Source of the DNA: Anaerolineae bacterium
GTDB lineage: Bacteria > Chloroflexota > Anaerolineae > Epilineales > JAHCIE01
Direction of reading: 5' to 3'
Assembly (NCBI GenBank): GCA_026129385.1
Contig: JAHCIE010000176.1
Span: forward strand, 1-6,871
DNA: 6,871 nt
How positions within the stretch are numbered: position 1 is the first letter of the stretch; each line of letters starts with the position of its first letter. Made by a program: the position numbers and the translations under genes. This document shows, piece by piece, positions 1 to 4,376 of the stretch. A model generated the notes under the pieces. It saw only the letters and a list, made by a program, of their open reading frames with translations. It had not been told where the DNA came from and made no database searches.

Positions 1-394
1 CCAACTCGACGCGGCGCTGCCAGCGTGCCCAGACTTCATCAATGACTTGCATCGGCTCCGCGTGGGCGGTGACGAGATAGTTCGGCCCCAAGAACATGTC
101 CAGCTCGGCCACCCTCAACCCTGCACCCTGCACCGGGTAGTCGATGGTGTAGAAGACGAGAAAGTAGTAGCTGGCATAGATATCGATCTTGGGCCGCTGG
201 TGGGCGCGCACCATATCTTCCAGCGACAGAGGGTGGAAGTGAAACTCATCCTGCAAGAGATGGATGGCCTCCCGGTCGGGGTCCAGGATGTCGACCCAGA
301 CCGTGGCATTGGGGTTGGCGACCCACTGATTGATCTGGCTGGGGTCGTCGACGATCTGGAGCTTGTCGCCGACGTTGACCACGGTGCGAATCAT
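1..394 (-). CDS. corA: CorA-family Mg2+/Co2+ transporter, N-terminal part (truncated by window edge)
   Basis: This is an inner-membrane divalent cation channel of the CorA family. Only the first 131 codons lie in the window, so the cytoplasmic N-terminal domain is visible; the C-terminal membrane helices with the GMN motif would lie beyond base 1. I translated it from the reverse complement of 392-394 (ATG). The beta-strand TVWVDILDPD (31-40), the family hallmark HPLSLEDMVRAHQRPKID (54-71), YYFLVFYTIDY (76-86) and the strand LDMFLGPNYLVTAH (98-111) match CorA closely. The chosen ATG has a GAGAGG Shine-Dalgarno 5 nt upstream and a sigma70-like promoter at 475-503. Residues about 88-98, between two strands, are encoded by heptamer DNA repeats instead of a typical CorA loop. 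The gene is divergent from holB. Family assignment is firm; ion preference cannot be judged from this part. Confidence 0.9.
   Translation of the reverse strand, partial: MIRTVVNVGDKLQIVDDPSQINQWVANPNATVWVDILDPDREAIHLLQDEFHFHPLSLEDMVRAHQRPKIDIYASYYFLVFYTIDYPVQGAGLRVAELDMFLGPNYLVTAHAEPMQVIDEVWARWQRRVEL
111..131. repeat. Three heptamer repeats (ACCCTSM type) inside corA
   Basis: The plus strand reads ACCCTCA, ACCCTGC, ACCCTGC in tandem at 111-131, followed by ACC. On the corA strand these are AGGGTGN/AGGGTTG units that encode part of VQGAGLRV. Three heptamers equal 21 bp, or seven codons, so the array keeps the reading frame. The same AGGGTKR-type unit appears between trpS and trpB2 at 5745-5766, which indicates a dispersed short-repeat family. 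Confidence 0.7.
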
Positions 395-474
395 AGTGGC
401 CTCTCGAAGGGGAGAACCTGCCCTGTGGCGTCAGATATCCCCTGGCTGGCTCGGCTGCGTCGCCGGGCGCAGTG

Positions 475-503
475 ACGATAGCCCCGATGGAAGACGCTGT
501 CAA
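475..503 (-). promoter_or_regulatory. Predicted corA promoter
   Basis: On the minus strand TTGACA (498-503, perfect -35) is followed after exactly 17 bp by TATCGT (475-480, four of six -10 matches). Transcription would begin near 468 and leave a leader of about 70 nt before the corA ATG at 394. In the leader, a CTGCG/CGCAG stem at 455-472 overlaps the predicted start site. I see no M-box magnesium riboswitch, which would need a longer leader. Confidence 0.6.
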
Positions 504-515
504 GACCGACCAAGC

Positions 516-552
516 ACGAAGGCCCAAGGGGAGACGCCCATTGGGCCTTCGT
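516..552. repeat. Perfect 12-bp inverted repeat (hairpin) between divergent promoters
   Basis: ACGAAGGCCCAA at 516-527 is the exact reverse complement of TTGGGCCTTCGT at 541-552, with a 13-nt loop that can add a GGG/CCC inner stem. The right arm runs on as a second copy of the heptamer CCTTCGT (546-552, 553-559). It lies upstream of both the predicted holB start and the predicted corA start, so it should not be in either mRNA. No U-tract follows it. It may be a repeat element, a protein-binding site or an insulator-like terminator. Confidence 0.75.
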
Positions 553-582
553 CCTTCGTCGTTTCAGCTTGTTGGTCCGGCT

Positions 583-592
583 GTGCTAGAAT
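583..592 (+). promoter_or_regulatory. Extended -10 promoter of the holB operon, predicting a leaderless mRNA
   Basis: The sequence GTGCTAGAAT contains the TGn extension followed by TAGAAT (587-592). Only 8 nt separate this hexamer from the ATG at 601, so transcription would be expected to start at or within a base or two of the start codon. No Shine-Dalgarno sequence is present in the preceding 20 nt, and no good -35 is seen 16-18 bp upstream. Together these features indicate leaderless expression of holB and its operon. Confidence 0.6.
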
Positions 593-600
593 AGCCCACT

Positions 601-1707
601 ATGACGAATCTCGATGTGGCGCGAGGCTGGCCGGTGGTGGGGCACGCGGCGGCGGTGCGGCTGTTGCAGCACGGCCTGACCGGCGGCCACCTGGCCCACG
701 CCTACCTGCTGCTAGGCCCGCCCAATATCGGCAAGACCACCCTGGCCCTGGCCTTCGCCCAGGCGCTACTGTGTGAGGATGAGACGGCGCGCGCCGCAGG
801 CCGGGCGTGCGGCGTGTGCGCGGGCTGCCGCAAGGCGCGCGACCGCAGCCACCCCGACCTGCGCGTCATCGAGCCGGAGGGAGCCGCCGACGAGGAGTCG
901 CCCGCCATCGAGGGTCGTGAGGGCGCCCCCACTACCAGGGGCAGCGGCAAGCGCAAGGCCGCCAGCCGCGTCCAGGTGAAGATCGAGACGGTGCGCGACC
1001 TCCAGCGCGACCTGGCCTTGCGCCCCTACCAGGCCGCGCGGCGCGTCGTCGTCATTACCCAGGCCGACGCGATGAACGAGGCGGCCGAAAACGCCCTGCT
1101 CAAAACGCTAGAGGAGCCGCCCTCCTATGCGCTGCTCATTCTGGCCGCCGAAGATACCGAGCATCTGCTGCCCACGACTGTTTCCCGCTGCCAGCAGGTG
1201 CAGCTGGGGCTGGTTCCCGCCTCGCTGGTTATCGACGCTCTCGTCGAGCGCGGTGTCGAGACCTCGGAGGCGCAACGGCTGGCGCGGCTGAGCGGTGGGC
1301 GCATCGGCTGGGCCATCAATGCCGCCCGCGATCCGTCCATCCTCCAGCGACGGGCGACGGCTCTCGACCACGTGCCGCGTGCCCTGGCCGCCTCTCGCGC
1401 CGAGCGGCTGACCATCGCCGAGGAGTTGGCGAAGCGGCCGGACGTCTTGCCCGATCTGCTTGCCCAGTGGCAGGGCTGGTGGCGCGATGCCCTGCTGACC
1501 CAGGCGGGGTGCGATGCCTGGGTGATGAGTGTTGACCAGTCAGCCGCCCTGCGCCAGGCTGCGTCGCGTCACACAACGGCGAACCTGGCGGCCGCGTTAC
1601 GCGCCACACGCCAGGCGGCTGATGAGTTGGAGCGCAACGCGAATCCGCGCCTGGCGCTCGAGGTACTGTTACTCAGCTGGCCCCAGGCGGGCCAGGGGAT
1701 AGGATAA
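601..1707 (+). CDS. holB: DNA polymerase III delta' subunit (clamp loader)
   Basis: This is the AAA+-fold delta' subunit of the clamp-loader complex, which helps open and load the beta sliding clamp at the replication fork. The 368-residue product shows the family order: VVGHAAAVRLL near the start, the P-loop GPPNIGKTT (39-47), a four-cysteine zinc module (C58, C70, C73, C76), VQVKIETVRDLQRDL (124-138), VVVITQADAMNEAAENALLKTLEEPP (149-174), and the sensor/SRC motif TTVSRC (192-197). The C-terminal helical region from about 220 to 368 is poorly conserved, as usual. A low-complexity charged insertion (about 93-123, rich in E, G, K and R) sits between the zinc module and the next strand. The P-loop is intact, unlike in E. 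coli delta', where it is degenerate, so tau/DnaX-like ATP binding is possible. Start: the ATG at 601 just after an extended -10. It is the first gene of a three-gene operon and ends 4 nt before ricT. Confidence 0.92.
   Translation: MTNLDVARGWPVVGHAAAVRLLQHGLTGGHLAHAYLLLGPPNIGKTTLALAFAQALLCEDETARAAGRACGVCAGCRKARDRSHPDLRVIEPEGAADEESPAIEGREGAPTTRGSGKRKAASRVQVKIETVRDLQRDLALRPYQAARRVVVITQADAMNEAAENALLKTLEEPPSYALLILAAEDTEHLLPTTVSRCQQVQLGLVPASLVIDALVERGVETSEAQRLARLSGGRIGWAINAARDPSILQRRATALDHVPRALAASRAERLTIAEELAKRPDVLPDLLAQWQGWWRDALLTQAGCDAWVMSVDQSAALRQAASRHTTANLAAALRATRQAADELERNANPRLALEVLLLSWPQAGQGIG
1701..1704 (+). promoter_or_regulatory. Ribosome binding site for the PSP1/RicT gene, inside the holB 3' end
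   Basis: AGGA at 1701-1704 lies 7 nt before the ATG at 1712 and overlaps the last codons of holB, whose TAA is at 1705-1707. This supports the short start and indicates translational coupling, in contrast to the holB start, which lacks such a site. Confidence 0.55.
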
Positions 1708-1711
1708 CGCT

Positions 1712-2629
1712 ATGGTTGTGGTAGGTGTACGCTTCAAACGCGCCGGCAAGGTCTACTACTTCGACCCGCGACCCGCGCCTCAGCTAGGAATAGGCGACCA
1801 CGTTGTCGTCCAGACGAGCCGCGGCGAGGAGGTGGGTAAGGTCGTCATTCCGCCCACTGAGGTCGCCGATACCGAGGTGATTCAGCCTCTCAAGCCGGTC
1901 GAGCGCCGCGCCGACTGGCGCGACCTGACGGCGATGGAGAGCTTCCGCCTGCGCGAGGCCGAGGCGCTGGCTACCGCCAAGCAGAAGGTGCGCGAGCACA
2001 ACCTGCCCATGAAGATGGTGCGCGCTGAGCACAGCTTCGATGGCACGCGCCTGACCATCTACTTCTCGGCCGAGAAGCGCGTCGACTTCCGCGATCTGGT
2101 GCGCGATCTGGCGCGCATCTTGCGTACCCGCATCGAGTTGCGCCAGGTAGGCGTCCGCGATGAGGCGAAGCTGCTTGGCGGTATCGACAAGTGCGGTCTC
2201 GAATTGTGCTGCTCAACGTGGATGACCGACTTCCCGCGCGTCTCCATCAAGACCGCCAAGACCCAGGACCTGCCCCTCAACCCGCCGGAGATTTCCGGCG
2301 TGTGCGGTCGCCTGCTGTGCTGCCTCACCTTCGAGCAGGATCAGTACGTGGCCGCCAAGGGCCAGTTCCCCAAGGTCGGAACCCGGTTGCAATGGGCGAC
2401 GGGCCAGGCGCGCGTGATTCGTATCGACGTGATGAAGGACCTCATGGTGCTCTACAACGAAGACGCCGACGAGAACTATGAGGTGACGGCCGACGAATGG
2501 CGCGAATTGCAGGAGCGGCAGCGAGCCTTCCAGCCCGCGCCCTTTGGCAAGCCGGTCGCGCCCGAGTCCGCGGCCGATGACGACAGCGACGACGAGGCGA
2601 ATACAGCGGCAGACCTGGTAAGGGGATAG
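1712..2629 (+). CDS. ricT: PSP1 domain protein of the RicT/YaaT family
   Basis: The 305-residue protein belongs to the PSP1 C-terminal domain family. In Bacillus subtilis the member RicT (YaaT) acts with RicA and RicF in a complex that carries 4Fe-4S clusters and influences RNase Y-dependent mRNA maturation; transfer of that role to this organism is inference. Seen here: an N-terminal beta domain (VVGVRFKRAGKVYYFDP, 3-19; GDHVVVQTSRGEEVGKV, 28-44), the core segment KMVRAEHSFDGTRLTIYFSAEKRVDFRDLVRDL (101-133), and two cysteine clusters, C161/C166/C167 in GGIDKCGLELCC and C198/C203/C204 in GVCGRLLCC, which fit cluster ligation. The C-terminal 30 residues are acidic and low in complexity (SAADDDSDDEAN). 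The gene follows holB by 4 nt, as holB and yaaT are neighbours in Firmicutes. It ends one base before the next ATG. Identification is strong. Confidence 0.9.
   Translation: MVVVGVRFKRAGKVYYFDPRPAPQLGIGDHVVVQTSRGEEVGKVVIPPTEVADTEVIQPLKPVERRADWRDLTAMESFRLREAEALATAKQKVREHNLPMKMVRAEHSFDGTRLTIYFSAEKRVDFRDLVRDLARILRTRIELRQVGVRDEAKLLGGIDKCGLELCCSTWMTDFPRVSIKTAKTQDLPLNPPEISGVCGRLLCCLTFEQDQYVAAKGQFPKVGTRLQWATGQARVIRIDVMKDLMVLYNEDADENYEVTADEWRELQERQRAFQPAPFGKPVAPESAADDDSDDEANTAADLVRG
2620..2625 (+). promoter_or_regulatory. Shine-Dalgarno of the FAIM-like/RHH gene
   Basis: AAGGGG at 2620-2625 lies 5 nt before the ATG at 2631 and overlaps the end of ricT. It decides the start and shows that the gene is co-translated with the upstream operon. 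Confidence 0.6.
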
Positions 2630-2630
2630 C

Positions 2631-3188
2631 ATGGCATCGACCAAGAAACGCGAGCGTTGGTGGGTGGTGGTGGCGGGCGAGCGTCATCTGGCGGAGATCG
2701 CCTTCGTCCAGGGGCGCGGCTCGCCCAACCTGATGACCCTCATCATCGACAGCCAGGAGGTGGGTGAAGCCGAGTTCTGGTACTACAGCGGCAGCCTGGG
2801 TACGTTTCCCTGGCGCGGCGTGTCCATCGAGGCCCGCGTCGAGCAGCATGGCCTGCTACGGCGCGATGTGGAGCTTTACGTCGACGGCCAGAAGGCCGAG
2901 CGCGCCCCTGAGGGAGCGGTAGCGCCCCCGCCCGCGCCGGCTGCCCCGGCCGTTGCTGCTGCCTCCGTCACGGGGGAGAAGACGCCCCTCACGCTGTCGT
3001 TGGATGCGGGGCTGGCCGATGCGCTACGAGCGCGAGCGGCCGCCAGCGGGCTGACGATCGAGGCGCTGGCCGAGCAGGCGCTGCGGGTCTTCCTGGACAA
3101 GCCGAGCGGCGCGCTGGACGAGGACGCCATCCGCCGCCTGATTCGCGAGGAGATGGAGCGGGGTGGGAAGACTGGCTCGCCTGAGTGA
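2631..3188 (+). CDS. Two-domain protein: beta-rich, possibly FAIM1-like N-terminus plus ribbon-helix-helix C-terminus
   Basis: I do not recognise this 185-residue protein as a named gene. Residues 9-90 alternate short hydrophobic strands and turns (RWWVVVAGERHLAEIAF, LMTLIIDSQEVGEAEFWYY, VSIEARVEQHG, VELYVDGQKAE). This pattern of repeated strands ending in DG/DS turns resembles the FAIM1 beta-sandwich, a tentative match. A proline/alanine linker (93-113) leads to TPLTLSLDAGLADALRARAA (118-137) and a second helix to about 155, a typical ribbon-helix-helix DNA-binding or antitoxin fold. The tail LDKP...LDEDAIRRLIREEMERGGK (155-180) closely matches the BrnA C-terminus encoded at 3693-3773. Start: the ATG at 2631 with AAGGGG 5 nt upstream, one base after the ricT stop, so it is the third gene of the holB operon. 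It could be a DNA-binding regulator, a membrane-less scaffold or an orphan antitoxin; no partner toxin adjoins it directly apart from brnT downstream. Confidence 0.7.
   Translation: MASTKKRERWWVVVAGERHLAEIAFVQGRGSPNLMTLIIDSQEVGEAEFWYYSGSLGTFPWRGVSIEARVEQHGLLRRDVELYVDGQKAERAPEGAVAPPPAPAAPAVAAASVTGEKTPLTLSLDAGLADALRARAAASGLTIEALAEQALRVFLDKPSGALDEDAIRRLIREEMERGGKTGSPE
3144..3170 (+). repeat. 27-bp segment nearly identical to the 3' end of brnA (copy 1)
   Basis: Bases 3144-3170 and 3747-3773 differ at only 2 of 27 positions (a/t and t/c), both in the same reading frame, and encode REE(M/L)ERGGK. This is copy 1, at the end of the RHH fusion gene. The DNA-level match extends the protein homology of the two C-termini and points to duplication or recombination between the neighbouring genes. 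Confidence 0.75.
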
Positions 3189-3220
3189 CTCTTCGCCCAC
3201 AGTTTGCCCTCGTGCTGACC

Positions 3221-3249
3221 TTGTACATCAGCCTGGTTATATGTATAAT
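3221..3249 (+). promoter_or_regulatory. brnTA promoter
   Basis: A perfect -10, TATAAT (3244-3249), lies 17 bp after a weak -35, TTGTAC (3221-3226). Transcription would begin near 3256, giving a leader of only about 10 nt before the brnT ATG at 3266. The Shine-Dalgarno there is poor (AGG, 3258-3260). The AT-rich promoter contrasts with the surrounding GC-rich operon and gives the TA module its own transcription start. Confidence 0.7.
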
Positions 3250-3258
3250 ATGCATATA
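3238..3258. promoter_or_regulatory. Operator-like inverted repeat over the brnTA -10
   Basis: TATATG (3238-3243) is the reverse complement of CATATA (3253-3258), with 9 nt between; nested in it is the perfect palindrome ATATGCATAT (3248-3257). The whole element covers the -10 hexamer. BrnA is an RHH protein and the BrnT-BrnA complex is known to repress its own promoter in Brucella, so this is the likely autoregulatory site. Confidence 0.6.
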
Positions 3259-3265
3259 GGCGACT

Positions 3266-3538
3266 ATGAACGTCCAGTGGGACCCTGCCAAAGCGCGCGC
3301 TAATCGTGAGAAGCACGGAGTAGCGTTCCCCGATGCTGAGGCTGTCCTCTATGATGCGCAGGCTATCACGCGTGACGACGATAGCATCGATGAGGAAGAT
3401 CGCTATATCACGTTGGGCATGGACGCGCTCGGGCAGCTTCTGGTTGTGGCCTACACATATCGCGGGGATGTGATACGACTAATCTCGGCGCGACGCGCGA
3501 CGCGGAATGAGGTAAGGGACTATGAAAGAGGAGTATGA
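3266..3538 (+). CDS. brnT: BrnT-family toxin (RelE-like ribonuclease)
   Basis: BrnT is the toxin of a type II toxin-antitoxin pair; family members adopt a RelE-like fold and cut RNA, slowing translation until neutralised by BrnA. The 90-residue product has family-typical length and motifs: W5-D6-P, K9, N13, KHGV (16-19), F21 and A24 in the N-terminal segment; R46-Y-I-T-L-G (46-51); LLVVAYTYR (58-66); and IRLISARRATRNEVRDYE (70-87), where the arginines of ISAR-RAT are candidate catalytic residues. The start is the ATG after the promoter at 3221-3249. Its last 17 nt overlap brnA, so the two are translationally coupled. The toxin gene precedes its antitoxin, the usual order for brnTA. It seems intact. 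Confidence 0.9.
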   Translation: MNVQWDPAKARANREKHGVAFPDAEAVLYDAQAITRDDDSIDEEDRYITLGMDALGQLLVVAYTYRGDVIRLISARRATRNEVRDYERGV

Positions 3539-3782
3539 CTTCACTCAAGGACGACGTGGCCCTGTCATACCGTCGCCTGGCAAGACCCGAATCACCATCT
3601 ATCTAGACAACGATGTGTTGGACGCTTTCCGCGATATGGCTGAGGCCAGTGGCAGCGGCTACCAGACGCTGATCAACAAAGCCCTACGGGAATACCTCGA
3701 CAAGCCTGGCTACATTATCGACGAGATGGCCCTGCGCCGCGTCCTGCGCGAGGAGTTGGAGCGGGGCGGGAAGGACGAATAG
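3522..3782 (+). CDS. brnA: BrnA-family antitoxin (ribbon-helix-helix)
   Basis: BrnA binds and neutralises BrnT and represses the operon through its ribbon-helix-helix DNA-binding fold. The 86-residue product shows the family N-terminus EEYDFTQGRRGPVIP (3-17), the beta strand GKTRITIYLD (20-29), and the helices DVLDAFRDMAEASGSGYQTLINKALREYL (31-59). After these comes a tail, residues 60-86, with IDEMALRRVLREELERGGK (66-84), which many BrnA proteins lack or have in shorter form. That tail is shared with the preceding operon's last protein. The ATG at 3522 lies inside the brnT 3' end, with GAGGTAAGGG just upstream as a ribosome site. The stop is only 14 nt from the converging stop of the opposing toxin gene. 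Confident identification. Confidence 0.9.
   Translation: MKEEYDFTQGRRGPVIPSPGKTRITIYLDNDVLDAFRDMAEASGSGYQTLINKALREYLDKPGYIIDEMALRRVLREELERGGKDE
3747..3773 (+). repeat. 27-bp segment nearly identical to the end of the RHH fusion gene (copy 2)
   Basis: This is copy 2 of the 25/27 match described at 3144-3170, located at the 3' end of brnA. Both copies are in the same codon phase. The distance between copies is 603 bp, a multiple of three. Confidence 0.75.
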
Positions 3783-3796
3783 ATAGGGAGGAGCGA

Positions 3797-4053
3797 CTAG
3801 CGCAATCGCTTATCGTACTCCGCGTGTGAGCCAATCCAGAACCAGACGATAGCATCGTCGTGTGATCTAGACCTAATGCGCGGTGCTGTCGGCCCACACG
3901 CACTGACCACAGTCTGCCGATCCGCTTGAGATGCAGGGAAGGATGTTGTGGATTTGCTTTGAGCAACACAAAGTTCTTGTCGGCAAGAGTCTGCACTTCG
4001 GGTGGTAGGGCTTGGTAGAGTTCCCAAAACTGCGACGTTGTGAGGTGCCTCAA
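3797..4053 (-). pseudogene. RelE/ParE-family toxin gene with a one-base frameshift
   Basis: Reading from 4053, the product is typical of small RelE/ParE-type cytotoxins: LTTSQFWELYQALPPEV (4-20), LADKNFVLLKANPQHPSLHL (23-42), KRIGRLWSVRVGRQHRALGLD (43-63). At about 3859-3868 the homology moves to the -1 frame, which continues DDAIVWFWIGSHAEYDKRLR to the TAG at 3797-3799. WFWIGSH.EYD is the expected end of this family. One missing base explains the break; restored, the protein would be 85 residues, the normal size. Unshifted translation would run to 3715, antisense to brnA. No slippery heptamer is present at the break. The start is TTG at 4051-4053, overlapping the antitoxin stop as TTGA, so the two were co-translated. 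It is either a true inactivated toxin or a sequence error. Confidence 0.75.
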
Positions 4054-4247
4054 AGGGGCTTTACCCGCTCCGCCTGAATCTCCTGCGTGGCCTGCTGAAT
4101 CAAGGCTTCCAGGCGTCCCTCCCGATCGTCGCGCTCGATCTGGTCATCCCATGCTTCGGCCAGAAAATCGTCAAACCATTCAGCGAGTTCGGCCAACTCA
4201 GCGGGCGTCAGTTGCGCAATCGCGCCTTCAATTTCCTGGATTGTCAC
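4050..4247 (-). CDS. Addiction-module antitoxin, partner of the RelE/ParE-type toxin
   Basis: This is a small acidic protein of 65 residues, which would neutralise the toxin encoded immediately downstream. The sequence MTIQEIEGAIAQLTPAELAE (1-20), then LAEWFDDFLAEAWDDQIERD (21-40) and RLEALIQQATQEIQAERVKPL (45-65), is the style of the short helical antitoxins found in front of RelE-like toxins in cyanobacteria and Chloroflexota. It has no obvious RHH or Phd DNA-binding strand. Start: GTG at 4245-4247 with a strong GGAGGAG Shine-Dalgarno (4253-4259) 5 nt upstream. It has its own promoter at 4290-4318. Its stop codon overlaps the TTG start of the toxin gene. Although the toxin gene appears broken, the antitoxin reading frame is intact, as expected if antitoxin loss is selected against first. 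Confidence 0.75.
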   Translation of the reverse strand: MTIQEIEGAIAQLTPAELAELAEWFDDFLAEAWDDQIERDDREGRLEALIQQATQEIQAERVKPL

Positions 4248-4252
4248 GCTAG

Positions 4253-4259
4253 CTCCTCC
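4253..4259 (-). promoter_or_regulatory. Strong Shine-Dalgarno for the antitoxin, fixing a GTG start
   Basis: GGAGGAG on the minus strand lies 5 nt upstream of GTG (4245-4247). It is the best ribosome-binding site of the window, fits high antitoxin production relative to the toxin, and supports the non-ATG start. Confidence 0.75.
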
Positions 4260-4289
4260 ACTCGATCCTGCGCCTCACCCGTAACTCAA

Positions 4290-4318
4290 ATTATAGCCTG
4301 CCCACTCGTCCCTATCAA
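4290..4318 (-). promoter_or_regulatory. Promoter of the antitoxin-toxin operon
   Basis: On the minus strand TTGATA (4313-4318) and a perfect TATAAT (4290-4295) are separated by exactly 17 bp, a near-consensus sigma70-type promoter. Transcription would start near 4283, about 35 nt before the antitoxin GTG. The -35 lies 2 bp from the hairpin at 4321-4362. Confidence 0.75.
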
Positions 4319-4320
4319 TT

Positions 4321-4362
4321 GCCGCGCCGGGGTGACAGCCGCCGCTGTTCCCCCGGCGCGGC
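4321..4362 (-). terminator. Terminator-like GC hairpin after trpB2
   Basis: GCCGCGCCGGGG (4321-4332) is the perfect reverse complement of CCCCGGCGCGGC (4351-4362). The loop itself folds further: ACAGC (4335-4339) pairs with GCTGT (4344-4348), plus a G-U pair, around a tetraloop. It begins 14 nt past the trpB2 stop and therefore would end the trpS-trpB2 transcript. The bases after it (AATTGATAGGG) are not a U-tract, so termination could be U-independent, or the structure may protect the 3' end. It separates the trp operon from the TA module promoter. Confidence 0.65.
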
Positions 4363-4376
4363 GATTCTCGACGCCT

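Noticed and set aside
395..474. M-box magnesium riboswitch in the corA leader
   Set aside because: The predicted leader is about 70 nt, less than half of the M-box length, and only a small 5-bp stem is seen at its start.
47..475. 142-residue plus-strand open frame
   Set aside because: It lies antisense to corA, whose protein matches the CorA family in detail; the plus frame has no recognisable domain.
3189..3265. Intrinsic terminator after the RHH fusion gene
   Set aside because: I found no stem with a U-tract between the stop and brnT, so read-through from the holB operon into brnTA remains possible.
3855..3870. Programmed -1 frameshift in the toxin gene
   Set aside because: There is no X XXY YYZ slippery heptamer and no obvious downstream pseudoknot, so a one-base loss is the simpler explanation.
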